Assembly (NCBI GenBank): GCA_017935565.1
Contig: JAGBHK010000016.1
Coordinates: 104,452-168,451 of the forward strand
Length of the DNA: 64,000 nucleotides
Direction: 5' to 3'
Source: Lachnospiraceae bacterium
GTDB lineage: Bacteria; Bacillota; Clostridia; Lachnospirales; Lachnospiraceae
A program made the position numbers and the translations under genes. This document shows positions 7,896 through 16,841 of the stretch, in pieces. The first letter of the stretch is position 1, and every line of letters begins with the position of its first letter. The notes under the pieces are model-generated. The model was not told the DNA's origin. It saw nothing but the letters and a program-made list of their open reading frames with translations, and did not search any database.

Positions 7896-9206
7896 TTAGC
7901 AATCCTTTCCAATATATTCCATAATCTCACCCACCATATATAATGAGCCAACACAGAATAATTTTTCTTCGTCACATTTACTTTCAAGAGCGTAGGCAAA
8001 TGCTTCTTTAACCGAAGGCTTGTCCACTATCTCTATATCATCTGTTTCAAATTGAATAAGTGGAATAATATTATCCATAGACAATGCTCTCGCACCACTA
8101 ACTGGCGCAACCACAACCTTTTTAACATTCTTCAATGTGTTAAGCATCGAAACCATAGCCATATAATCTTTTTCTTTAACAACAGAAAACATCAAAATAA
8201 CTTTTCCGTCAATTCCACTTACGTGTTTTACAAATTCCCTAAGTCCTTCTTCATTATGCGCACCATCTAAGAATACATCCTTCATAATTTCCTGCATTCT
8301 TCCTGCCCACTTCGTCTTTAAAATTCCTTCTTGTACAACATCTTTTGCAAGTTTTTCGCCTAAAACTTCTTCTAATGCAGCAAGTGCCAAAGCACAGTTA
8401 CAAGTCTGGTATTCCATCACAAATGGAATTCGTAATACTCCATATTTATCATACATATTTACAATAGAAAAATCAATAGTTTTCTGTGATTTTTCTACGA
8501 TTTTAATATGACTTCTTTTTATACAAATTGACTTTGAATTTTTCTCTTTAGCTTTGTTTTCAATAATTCTAGCAACTTTTTCATCCTCGCCATAATACAC
8601 AACTGGCACGCTATTCTTAATAATTCCAGCCTTTTCCATCGCAATTTCTTCAATGGTTTCACCAAGTATCTCCATATGGTCCATACTAACTGTTGTAATA
8701 ATTGTTACAAGCGGTTTTTTCACAACATTTGTCGCGTCCAATCTTCCGCCAAGACCAGTTTCAAGAATTACATATTCCATCCCCGCTCTTTTAAATATAA
8801 TCAGCGCCAACACAAAAAGCATTTCAAAAAAGGATAAATGGCTATATCCCTCGCTAATCATCTCATCCATCGTTTTTTTCAATATATTAAATGCAGTCAA
8901 AAATTCTTCATCAGAAACATCCACACCATCAACCTTAATTCGCTCATTTATCTTAACCAAATGAGGTGATGTAAACATTCCTACCTTATTTCCATTTTGA
9001 AGTAAAATACCATTCAAAAATGCGCATGTAGAGCCCTTGCCATTAGTTCCTGCAATGTGAATCACCTTCAATTCATCCTGCGGATTACCAAATCTGTTCA
9101 ACATTTCGCCTATGGTATCTTCATCAGTTTTCTTAACAAATTTAGGTATATCAAGTAAATAATTTACTGCATATTCATAATCTTTTTTATCAAAATTGTT
9201 CATCAT
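7896..9206 (-). CDS. folC: Folylpolyglutamate synthase / dihydrofolate synthase
   Basis: 436 residues, normal for FolC. The P-loop HIAGTNGKGSTCAFLNGIL is at about 49-67. FTSPHLVKINERIKVDG is the folate-loop signature, YVILETGLGGRLDATN is the second family motif, and DGAHNEEGLREF begins the C-terminal domain. The enzyme adds glutamate to folates (and in many bacteria to dihydropteroate) in the cytosol. The first of two adjacent ATGs was chosen; GGAG lies about 10 bases upstream. It appears to head a small operon with the 45-residue protein and the TPR gene. Confidence 0.95.
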   Translation of the reverse strand: MMNNFDKKDYEYAVNYLLDIPKFVKKTDEDTIGEMLNRFGNPQDELKVIHIAGTNGKGSTCAFLNGILLQNGNKVGMFTSPHLVKINERIKVDGVDVSDEEFLTAFNILKKTMDEMISEGYSHLSFFEMLFVLALIIFKRAGMEYVILETGLGGRLDATNVVKKPLVTIITTVSMDHMEILGETIEEIAMEKAGIIKNSVPVVYYGEDEKVARIIENKAKEKNSKSICIKRSHIKIVEKSQKTIDFSIVNMYDKYGVLRIPFVMEYQTCNCALALAALEEVLGEKLAKDVVQEGILKTKWAGRMQEIMKDVFLDGAHNEEGLREFVKHVSGIDGKVILMFSVVKEKDYMAMVSMLNTLKNVKKVVVAPVSGARALSMDNIIPLIQFETDDIEIVDKPSVKEAFAYALESKCDEEKLFCVGSLYMVGEIMEYIGKDC

Positions 9207-9303
9207 TTTTCATTTCTCCATTTCATATATTATTATATAAAATGGTGCATCTTTTGCAACTAATTTTTTTCGCAAAATAAATTATTTTTCGCCATTTACG
9301 CAC

Positions 9304-9336
9304 AAAAACTTGCACTGTTTTACAGTACAAGTTTTT
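9304..9336. terminator. Intrinsic terminator, likely bidirectional
   Basis: AAAAACTTGCACTG/CAGTACAAGTTTTT with T runs on both strands, between the ribbon-helix-helix gene and folC. Confidence 0.85.
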
Positions 9337-9368
9337 ATGTTTTATAAAATCATTCTCCCATTTACCAC

Positions 9369-9566
9369 TTAACTTATATCAAGTTCAGGCGGAACATCTA
9401 TCTCATCGGAAACATACTTTCCATTTTTCTTACGCTGTCTTACACACTCTGTCAACAAATACTCTATCTGTCCATTAACAGAACGAAAGTCATCCTCCGC
9501 CCATGCCGCTATGGCATTATATAATTTTTCTGACAATCTAAGTGGAACTTGTTTTTTTTCTGCCAT
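9369..9566 (-). CDS. Small ribbon-helix-helix (Arc-like) DNA-binding protein
   Basis: 65 residues. The N-terminal strand [20 protein letters not shown] and the following helix [18 protein letters not shown] match the Arc/MetJ ribbon-helix-helix fold, which binds DNA as a dimer of beta ribbons. The C-terminal tail ([13 protein letters not shown]) is acidic. It follows the SPFH gene by about 60 bases on the same strand, with AAAGGAAG upstream of the ATG. A perfect 19-bp palindrome overlaps the operon promoter at 10682-10700, so autoregulation is plausible. An orphan antitoxin is an alternative reading, but no toxin partner is present. Confidence 0.7.
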   Translation of the reverse strand: MAEKKQVPLRLSEKLYNAIAAWAEDDFRSVNGQIEYLLTECVRQRKKNGKYVSDEIDVPPELDIS

Positions 9567-9629
9567 GCTGCACTTCCTTTCATTGGTTTGTTTTTTTTAT
9601 TTTTCGCGTAATTCCTGCGCATTAGCATA

Positions 9630-10649
9630 CTAGTATAAACTTCCTGAATTTACTACTGGTTGTGCATCGTGATTTCCGCAAAGAACTACTAATAAGTTAG
9701 AAACCATTGCTGCTTTTCTTTCTTCATCAAGTTCTACTACATTATTTTCATTCAATCTCTCTAAAGCCATTTCAACCATTCCAACAGCACCGTCAACTAT
9801 CATCTTTCTAGCATCAATAATCGCTGAAGCCTGCTGTCTTTGAAGCATTACCGCTGCAATTTCAGGTGCATATGCAAGATATGTGATTCTAGCTTCCATT
9901 ATTTCAATACCTGCTGATTTAACCTTTTCTTGAATTTCTGCACGAATTCTTTCAGCAACTACTTCACTTGAACCTCTAAGGCTTCCTTCATCAGCCTGAC
10001 CATCACCTGTTGTATCAATTCCTGGTGCTACATCATATGGATACATACGAACAATATTTCTAAGAGCACTATCACACTGCAACGAAAGATATTCTTTATA
10101 ATTATCAACATCAAACACTGCCTTTGCAGTATCAACAACTTTCCACATTACAGCAATACCTATTTCAATAGGATTACCGAGACAATCGTTAATCTTCTGT
10201 CTATTATTGTTAAGAGTCATAATCTTAAGCGAAATCTTTTTTGATGCCAAAGATGGAACAGTAATATTTGTTGAATCTAATTTAAATGTAGCGTTTGAGT
10301 TTTCAGTTCCACTCTGCGCAAGTTTTGTAGCAGCAGCAGGATTAACAGCCACACAGAATGGATTTACAAAATAAAATCCTTCTTCCTTCAATGTTCCAAC
10401 ATATTTACCAAACAATGTCAACACTAACGCTTCTTGTGGTCCTATAACCTTAAGTCCTAAAAATGGAATCCAACCAAGCGACAATATAATAATACCAACT
10501 ACCAACATCACAACACCCATAGCATCTACATTCTTATCAAGTTCAATACCACCAAATACTACAAGTGCAATTCCTCCCAGATATATCAGTAATGTAAGTA
10601 ACATCACTGCCATACCATTTTTCTTTTGACCAATTAATTTTTCGTTCAT
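9630..10649 (-). CDS. SPFH/band-7 (stomatin-like) membrane protein
   Basis: 339 residues. Two N-terminal membrane helices (about 13-35 and 40-62) are followed by the SPFH domain (about 65-290) with GPQEALVLTLFGKYVGTL, IGIAVMWKVVDTAKAVFDVDNYKEYL and the downstream helical segment EIMEARITYLAYAPEIAAVMLQRQQA. SPFH proteins oligomerise at membranes and organise lipid microdomains or protease complexes; the specific role is unknown. GGGAGG lies upstream of the ATG. The gene has its own strong promoter at 10692-10720 and is followed by the ribbon-helix-helix gene. Confidence 0.85.
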   Translation of the reverse strand: MNEKLIGQKKNGMAVMLLTLLIYLGGIALVVFGGIELDKNVDAMGVVMLVVGIIILSLGWIPFLGLKVIGPQEALVLTLFGKYVGTLKEEGFYFVNPFCVAVNPAAATKLAQSGTENSNATFKLDSTNITVPSLASKKISLKIMTLNNNRQKINDCLGNPIEIGIAVMWKVVDTAKAVFDVDNYKEYLSLQCDSALRNIVRMYPYDVAPGIDTTGDGQADEGSLRGSSEVVAERIRAEIQEKVKSAGIEIMEARITYLAYAPEIAAVMLQRQQASAIIDARKMIVDGAVGMVEMALERLNENNVVELDEERKAAMVSNLLVVLCGNHDAQPVVNSGSLY

Positions 10650-10681
10650 AATAAAACCTCCCTATTTAATCTTATGTTTTT

Positions 10682-10720
10682 TGATATCATTATGATATCA
10701 CTTTCAAATCATTGTGTCAA
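10682..10720 (-). promoter_or_regulatory. Promoter of the SPFH/RHH operon with overlapping palindromic operator
   Basis: Minus strand: TTGACA (10715-10720), 17 bases, TATCAT (10692-10697). TGATATCAT-T-ATGATATCA is a perfect 19-bp palindrome at 10682-10700 covering the -10 element, the position expected for a repressor site. The ribbon-helix-helix protein of the same operon is the obvious candidate ligand (inference). Confidence 0.65.
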
Positions 10721-10746
10721 TATAAAAATTGTAATTTTTGATTTTT

Positions 10747-11165
10747 CTTCTGGTGCACTAGATTCACCTACTTTTGGTGCACCACAGAACTTTTTTTCTT
10801 CTGGTACACTAACTTCACCTACTTTTGGTGCACCACAGAACTTTTTTCCCTCTGGTGCACTGATTTTGGCTTCTTTCGGTACACCACAGAACTTTTTTTC
10901 TTCCGGTGCACTAGCTTCACCTACTTTTGGTGCACCACAGAACTTTTTTCTTCTGGTGCACTAGATTCACCCACTTTTGGTGCACCACAGAACTTTTTTT
11001 CTTCTGGTGCACTAGATTCACCTACTTTTGGTGCACCACAGAACTTTTTTCCCTCTGGTGCACTGATTTTGGCTTCTTTTGGTGCACCACAGAACTTTTT
11101 TTCTTCCGGTGCACTAACTTCACCCACTTTTGGTGCACCACAGAACTTTTTTTCTTCTGATGCAC
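10747..11165. repeat. 51-bp tandem array, eight full copies, in a 4-unit higher-order pattern
   Basis: The GGTGCAC core starts at 10752, 10803, 10854, 10905, 10955, 11006, 11057 and 11108, with a degenerate ninth copy at 11159. The spacing is 51 bases except one 50-base unit. Each unit has a second core, the palindrome GGTGCACC, followed by ACAGAAC and a T run. Variants follow the order A-A-B-C then A-A-B-C, so a 4-unit block of about 203 bases was duplicated. On the minus strand each unit can fold as GTGCACCAGAA..TTCTGTGGTGCAC. 51 bases equals 17 codons: the minus strand reads KKFCGAPKVGESSAPEE repeatedly, but the 50-base unit breaks the frame and no convincing start was found. The array lies between the FapA-like gene and the SPFH promoter. 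Confidence 0.85.
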
Positions 11166-11211
11166 CAATGCATCCGTCCGCTCGCTCATTCGCTCGCTGT
11201 CGTTTCTTACC

Positions 11212-11330
11212 CTATGACGTATAACGCTCATAAAAAACAAGCCACAGTCGAAAAACCTTGCAAGCAAGTTTTTCGCCTCTGACTTGTTTTTCCCCGCGAC
11301 TTGCGTCGCAGGGCGCGTTATTCGTCATAG
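11212..11330. repeat. Cloverleaf-like palindromic element overlapping a gene end
   Basis: CTATGACGTATAACGC (11212-11227) pairs with GCGTTATTCGTCATAG (11315-11330), 15 of 16 positions. Inside are AAAAACAAG/CTTGTTTTT enclosing CGAAAAAC.TTGC/GCAAGTTTTTCG, and then CCCGCGAC/GTCGCAGGG. The right arm contains the last codons and stop of the FapA-like gene (stop at 11318-11320). No flanking duplication was seen. It could act as a terminator for that gene or be an inserted repeat. Confidence 0.6.
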
Positions 11331-12706
11331 TCTTCTTCGATGTATCTTTTGGAGAGGATTTTGTCTCCTTTTCGTTTAAACACTATTTCTTCGTATTCAT
11401 TTTCAACTATCATTGCCTTACCGTCTATCAGTAAACGTACACCAGGATATACTCGTTTTTCAACTACAACCTCTGCATATTTACCAACTTCAATACGGCG
11501 GTTTATTTGGTCATAAAGACTTCTCAATCTACTTATTTCTGCAGATTTTTCAATTTTAGTTCGAACTAGTTGCATATAAAGTTTTTGATCAACATCTTTC
11601 TTGTCTTTATACAAATCTATTGCGCGTTCAATCTTATCAAGTTCCTTTTCTTCCTCATGAAGTTCGCCGTACAATTCCTTTAATGTGTTGTTTACACTTT
11701 CTTCAATACCAACCTCTATAACAGTCTTTACACAAGTTTCACTTCCAAGTGTTTTTGTGCGAACTCGCCTGTTAGCCTTTAAGGAACCTCCTACAATCGT
11801 CGATGTTTTTCCATAAATATTTACATCCTTATACGCTGTAACATAAGAATTTACAATAGCATCCGACTGGACACTTCCACCTGACGATACATTAGCGTTT
11901 TCAATAAATTGAGCAAACAGATTGCCAACTGCCGAAACATCAGCCTTTCCTCCGCCTAAAATTCCTCCACGGACCAATAATTCTTTTCCCGCAGATACAA
12001 CGGCCGCTTCAATTCTTTTATTAACAGTAATATTGCCTGTCGCTTTAACTATCATACCAGCTTTAATACTGCCCATTACCTCAAGATCACCCTTAAAATC
12101 AATATTACCAGTTGATAAATCAACATCGCCTGTTACTGTAAAAATTGGTAAAACCTGAAGTTGGCCCATATTAAGTTCAACCTTACCTGCAATGGTTGCA
12201 TAGTATTTTCCGTCTTCGCCGATATTAAAGCCGTTTCCTCTAAGTGGCGGCAAATCTTTAGTCTTTTTAGGATGAATAACTTGACCTTTTACGTTTATTC
12301 CATTACTTCCTTCATCTCTAGGAATATATTCAGCCAATTCCGTGCCTATCTCAACGCTGTTAATCAAATTCAGATTATAATAGTCAACCGCTCCACTTTC
12401 AAGCAATTTAGGCTTCTTACTTGGATTTGGATTAAACTTAAATTCGTAATGCCCGTCATTACCTTCAGTAACTTCAACACCTCTTGCAATGACGACATAT
12501 TCATTATAAATCTCGTCAGTAATCATCCAATCAACTTTGTCTTTTCTTACACCTACAACAACACCCATTTCAGCAACAAGTGTCATAATATCATCTGAAT
12601 TCAATAATTCTTTATCGTCAGCAGTGATAGGTTTTAGACATAGCGCGACGCTCATAAGGTCTTCACTTATATCAATATCAATTATATTTTTAATATTTTT
12701 ATCCAT
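11318..12706 (-). CDS. FapA/DUF342-family protein
   Basis: 462 residues. The N-terminal half (about 60-180) contains the DUF342 signature NPNPSKKPKLLESGAVDYYN and RDEGSNGINVKGQVI. The middle is a right-handed beta-helix built from short repeats (GDVDLSTGNIDFKGDLEVMG, KATGNITVNKRIEAAVV, NVSSGGSVQSDAIVNSYV). A coiled coil follows at about 335-405. The family is named after FapA of Bacillus and Vibrio; its molecular role is poorly defined and may involve envelope or polar localisation. It follows valS by 27 bases. The stop codon lies inside the palindromic arm described at 11212-11330. Confidence 0.85.
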   Translation of the reverse strand: MDKNIKNIIDIDISEDLMSVALCLKPITADDKELLNSDDIMTLVAEMGVVVGVRKDKVDWMITDEIYNEYVVIARGVEVTEGNDGHYEFKFNPNPSKKPKLLESGAVDYYNLNLINSVEIGTELAEYIPRDEGSNGINVKGQVIHPKKTKDLPPLRGNGFNIGEDGKYYATIAGKVELNMGQLQVLPIFTVTGDVDLSTGNIDFKGDLEVMGSIKAGMIVKATGNITVNKRIEAAVVSAGKELLVRGGILGGGKADVSAVGNLFAQFIENANVSSGGSVQSDAIVNSYVTAYKDVNIYGKTSTIVGGSLKANRRVRTKTLGSETCVKTVIEVGIEESVNNTLKELYGELHEEEKELDKIERAIDLYKDKKDVDQKLYMQLVRTKIEKSAEISRLRSLYDQINRRIEVGKYAEVVVEKRVYPGVRLLIDGKAMIVENEYEEIVFKRKGDKILSKRYIEEDYDE

Positions 12707-12733
12707 AACCTATCACGCTCCTTTTATCATTTT

Positions 12734-15370
12734 TTATTTTGTAAGATTTGCAAGACTTTCAAGTACTCTTTCCATCATCTCTTTGTACTTAGCCTGTTTT
12801 TCCTTTTCTTCGTTAATCTTAGCTTCAGGCGCTTTATTTACGAAGTTAGGATTGCTAAGCATTCCGTCAACTCTTGCAATTTCCTTCTCAAGTTTTTCTT
12901 TTTCCTTTGTAAGACGTTCGATTTCCTTTTCAATGTCTACAAGCTCTGCAAATGGCATATATACTGTAGCCTTTGATACTACTGTAGATACAGCATCATC
13001 AGGGATTCCAGCCTTGTCAGCCTGTACTAAAACTTCACTTGCATATGAAAGTGTTCCGAAGAATACTTTACCTGTTTCAAATATATTTCTTACGTCCTCA
13101 TTTTCTGAAACAACGTATACTGTAGCCTTCTTGCTAGGTGGAACATTCATATTTGAACGAACATTTCTAATCGCACGAACAGCTTCTTTAATAGCTTCAA
13201 TGTCCGCTTCTTCCTTAGCAAAGTTTAATTCATCCTTATATTCCGGCCAATTAGAAATCATAATTGATTCTTCTTTATCTTCTAAGTTTGTGAAGATTTC
13301 TTCTGTAATAAATGGCATATATGGATGTAATAACTTAAGCGATGTAACAAGTACTGTCTTAAGTGTATATAACGCAGCTTCTTTAGTATTATTATCGTCA
13401 CTATAAAGTCTTGGCTTAACCATTTCAATGTACCAATCACAGAATTCTTCCCAAATGAAGTTATAAAGCTTATCTGCCGCAATACCAAGTTCAAACTTCT
13501 CGATATTATCTGTAACTTCTTTAGCAAGATTATTTACCTTAGATAAAATCCACTTATCTGCGTCTGTAAGCTTGTCAATAGAAACGTCTGCAATACCGCC
13601 TTCTGGCATATTCATCATAATAAATCTTGATGCATTCCATACCTTGTTTGCGAAGTTTCTGCTCGCCTCAACTCTTTCCATATAGAATCTCATATCATTA
13701 CCAGGAGCATTACCTGTGATAAGTGTGAATCTAAGAGCATCTGCACCGTACTTTTCAATAATTTCAAGTGGGTCAATACCATTTCCAAGGGATTTACTCA
13801 TCTTTCTACCAAGTGAGTCTCTTACCAAGCCATGGATAAGTACTGTATCAAAAGGAACCTGACCTGTATGTTCAAGGCCGGAGAACATCATTCTCATTAC
13901 CCAGAAAGGAATAATGTCGTAACCTGTTACAAGTACATTTGTTGGGTAGAAATATTCCATCTCCTCTGTCTTTTCAGGCCAGCCAAGTGTTGAGAATGGC
14001 CACAATGCTGATGAGAACCATGTATCAAGTGTATCTGGGTCCTGACGCATTTCCTTGCCACATTTTGGACAATTGCATGTATTTTCCTTAGTAACAATCA
14101 TTTCGCCACATTCATCACAGTAAAATGCAGGAATCTGATGTCCCCACCACAACTGTCTTGAAATACACCAGTCACGGATATTTTCTAACCAGTGGAAATA
14201 TGTCTTTTCAAAATGTTCTGGAACGAACTGTGTATCATCCTTCTTAACTGCATCAATAGCTGGACCTGCAAGTGGCTTCATCTTTACAAACCACTGCTTA
14301 GAAACTCTAGGTTCAACTGTTGTAGAACATCTATAACATGTACCAACATTATGTGAGTAATCCTCAATCTTAACCAATGCGCCTTCTGCCTCTAAATCAG
14401 CTACGATAGCCTTTCTAGCTTCGTATCTGTCCATACCAGCATACTTTGGATAATCCTCTGTAATCTTAGCATCATCTGTCATAACATTGATGATAGGAAG
14501 ATTATGTCTAGCACCAACTTCAAAGTCGTTAGGATCATGAGCTGGTGTAATCTTAACAACACCTGTACCAAAATCCATTTCTACATAATCATCTGCAACG
14601 ATTGGAATCTCTCTATGTACAAGAGGAAGAATTACTGTTTTTCCAATCATATCTTTATATCTATCGTCATTTGGATTAACTGCAACAGCTGTATCACCAA
14701 GCAATGTCTCAGGTCTTGTTGTAGCAAGGTTAATGTAACCACTTCCATCCGACAATGCATATCTTAAATGCCAAAAATGTCCAGCCTGATCTTCGTATTC
14801 AACCTCTGCATCAGAAATAGATGTAAGACATTTTGGACACCAGTTGATAATTCTTTCACCTCTGTAAATAAGTCCCTTATTGTAAAGGTTTACGAAAACT
14901 TCCTTTACAGCCTTATTACATCCATCATCCATAGTGAATCTTTCTCTGTCCCAGTCAGCTGAAGAACCAATCTTTTTAAGCTGAGTTACGATTCTTCCGC
15001 CGTATTCCTTCTTCCATTCCCAAGCTCTTTCTAAGAATCCGTCTCTCCCTAAATCTTCTTTAGTAACGCCTTCTTTTCTCATTGCTTCAACAATCTTAGC
15101 TTCTGTTGCAATTGACGCATGGTCTGTACCTGGAAGCCAAAGTGCTGAATAACCTTGCATTCTCTTTGTTCTAATAAGAATATCCTGCAATGTATTATCA
15201 AGAGCATGTCCCATATGGAGCTGTCCTGTAATATTTGGAGGAGGCATTACGATTGTAAACGGCTTCTTATCCTTATCAATCTCTGCGTGGAAATATTTCT
15301 GTTTTTCCCAGTTTACATAAATTCTTTCTTCGATTTCCGAAGGATTATAATTCTTTTCTAATTCTTTCAT
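12734..15370 (-). CDS. valS: Valyl-tRNA synthetase
   Basis: 878 residues. Class I signatures are [16 protein letters not shown] (HIGH box) near residue 47 and [11 protein letters not shown] (KMSKS box) near 525. The CP1 editing domain includes [17 protein letters not shown] zinc-knuckle segment CDECG...CNCPKCG is at about 410-435. The anticodon-binding domain covers about 600-750, and the C-terminal coiled-coil arm ([20 protein letters not shown]) binds tRNA. The enzyme charges tRNA-Val in the cytosol. The start lies only 18 bases after the trkH stop, so there is no room for a T-box leader here; expression must come from within or beyond the trk genes. Confidence 0.97.
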   Translation of the reverse strand: MKELEKNYNPSEIEERIYVNWEKQKYFHAEIDKDKKPFTIVMPPPNITGQLHMGHALDNTLQDILIRTKRMQGYSALWLPGTDHASIATEAKIVEAMRKEGVTKEDLGRDGFLERAWEWKKEYGGRIVTQLKKIGSSADWDRERFTMDDGCNKAVKEVFVNLYNKGLIYRGERIINWCPKCLTSISDAEVEYEDQAGHFWHLRYALSDGSGYINLATTRPETLLGDTAVAVNPNDDRYKDMIGKTVILPLVHREIPIVADDYVEMDFGTGVVKITPAHDPNDFEVGARHNLPIINVMTDDAKITEDYPKYAGMDRYEARKAIVADLEAEGALVKIEDYSHNVGTCYRCSTTVEPRVSKQWFVKMKPLAGPAIDAVKKDDTQFVPEHFEKTYFHWLENIRDWCISRQLWWGHQIPAFYCDECGEMIVTKENTCNCPKCGKEMRQDPDTLDTWFSSALWPFSTLGWPEKTEEMEYFYPTNVLVTGYDIIPFWVMRMMFSGLEHTGQVPFDTVLIHGLVRDSLGRKMSKSLGNGIDPLEIIEKYGADALRFTLITGNAPGNDMRFYMERVEASRNFANKVWNASRFIMMNMPEGGIADVSIDKLTDADKWILSKVNNLAKEVTDNIEKFELGIAADKLYNFIWEEFCDWYIEMVKPRLYSDDNNTKEAALYTLKTVLVTSLKLLHPYMPFITEEIFTNLEDKEESIMISNWPEYKDELNFAKEEADIEAIKEAVRAIRNVRSNMNVPPSKKATVYVVSENEDVRNIFETGKVFFGTLSYASEVLVQADKAGIPDDAVSTVVSKATVYMPFAELVDIEKEIERLTKEKEKLEKEIARVDGMLSNPNFVNKAPEAKINEEKEKQAKYKEMMERVLESLANLTK

Positions 15371-15388
15371 TTTTAAATCTCCATTTCA

Positions 15389-16834
15389 TTATCTATTTTT
15401 CTTCCATGTTGAAGGAAGTAATAATATAAGCATTGGGAATAATTCAAGCCTTCCCGCTAACATATCAAAAACAAATACCAATTTTGATACGTCAGAAAAA
15501 TCCGAAAAATTTTTAGTTGGTCCAACGGCTTCAAGTCCTGGTCCAATGTTATTTATTGTGGCTGCTACCGATGTGAAATTCGTCGTAAAATCATGTCCAT
15601 CAGCCGATACAATTAACAACGACACTATAAAAATCGCAAAAAAGGATACTAAATACACATTTACTGAACGGACGACTTCATGTTCCACTGTTTTTCCGTC
15701 CATTTTTACCTTTTTAACCACTCTCGGATGAGTGATTACCTTAAGTTCTTTCAACATTGTCTTAAACAAAATTATCAATCGACTAACTTTTATACCACCG
15801 CCAGTACTTCCAGCGCAAGCTCCCACAAACATCAATATAACTAATATTGATTTTGACAGTTCTGGCCACAAATCAAAGTCCGTCGTCGAAAATCCTGTTG
15901 TTGTTATGATTGAACCGACCTGGAATCCAGCATGTCTCAATGCTTCACTTATACTACCAAACATTTGCCTAATATCCACTGTTATAATTGCAATTGCAAT
16001 TAAAATAATAGATATATAGACTCGAAATTCTGCCGATTTAAACACATCTTTTATGCGACCCTTGACAACGAGATGATATAAACTAAAATTCACACCAAAC
16101 ATTATCATAAAAATTGTAATAACAACCTGCGCAAATGCTGAATAACTGCCTACGCTTGAGTTTAATACTCCAAATCCACCAGTTCCCGCCGTTCCCATGG
16201 CTATGGTTACTGAATCAAACCAATGCATACCAGCACATAACAACAGTATTATTTCTACCAACGTCAACGCAAAATACATTGAATACAATAAGAACGCTGT
16301 ATCTCTTATCTTTGGCACTAGTTTACCAACAGAGGGACCTGTGCTTTCCACTTTCATAAGATACATATTATTCCCACCAGATAATGGCAAAATTGCCATT
16401 AGGAATACCAAAACACCCATCCCACCAATCCAATGGGTAAAACTCCTCCAAAAAAGTAATGATTTCCCCATTGCTTCAACATCTGACAGTATACTTGCTC
16501 CTGTAGTCGTGAAACCTGAAACCGTTTCAAACAACGCATCTACAACTGAAGGTATTGCTCCCGAAAAAACAAATGGAAGCATGCCAAATATACTCAATAC
16601 AATCCAACTTAAAGCAACAATTACAAGACCTTCTTTAGCATATAATGTTTTTTCTTTCGGTTTAAACCTTGTTATAATAAACCCAATAACCAAACACACA
16701 AGAGCAGTCAACGCAATGCTCATAGCCTCTTTTCCCTCCCGATATATACCGGAAACTATAAGAGGTAAGAAAAGAAAGGCGCCTTCAATATTTAATATCC
16801 AACCAATTATGTAAAATATCATTCCATAATTCAT
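15389..16834 (-). CDS. trkH: Potassium uptake protein TrkH
   Basis: 481 residues with ten or so membrane helices arranged as four M1-P-M2 units of the superfamily of K+ transporters. The four pore loops are visible as TTTGASIL, GTAGTGGFGVL, ITTTGFSTTDF and NNIGPGLEAVG, each keeping the selectivity-filter glycine. TrkH forms the K+-translocating pore and is gated by cytosolic TrkA rings. trkA ends seven bases upstream, so the two form one operon, with valS downstream. Confidence 0.93.
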   Translation of the reverse strand: MNYGMIFYIIGWILNIEGAFLFLPLIVSGIYREGKEAMSIALTALVCLVIGFIITRFKPKEKTLYAKEGLVIVALSWIVLSIFGMLPFVFSGAIPSVVDALFETVSGFTTTGASILSDVEAMGKSLLFWRSFTHWIGGMGVLVFLMAILPLSGGNNMYLMKVESTGPSVGKLVPKIRDTAFLLYSMYFALTLVEIILLLCAGMHWFDSVTIAMGTAGTGGFGVLNSSVGSYSAFAQVVITIFMIMFGVNFSLYHLVVKGRIKDVFKSAEFRVYISIILIAIAIITVDIRQMFGSISEALRHAGFQVGSIITTTGFSTTDFDLWPELSKSILVILMFVGACAGSTGGGIKVSRLIILFKTMLKELKVITHPRVVKKVKMDGKTVEHEVVRSVNVYLVSFFAIFIVSLLIVSADGHDFTTNFTSVAATINNIGPGLEAVGPTKNFSDFSDVSKLVFVFDMLAGRLELFPMLILLLPSTWKKNR

Positions 16835-16841
16835 AACACAA

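Noticed and set aside
10747-11165. CRISPR array
   Set aside because: Repeats are contiguous, with no unique spacers, and no cas genes are nearby.
10674-11267. Several open frames across the 51-bp array on both strands
   Set aside because: They arise because the repeat length is a multiple of three. The frame is broken by the 50-base unit and no ribosome site or conserved start was found.
15371-15388. T-box leader for valS
   Set aside because: Only 18 bases separate trkH and valS.
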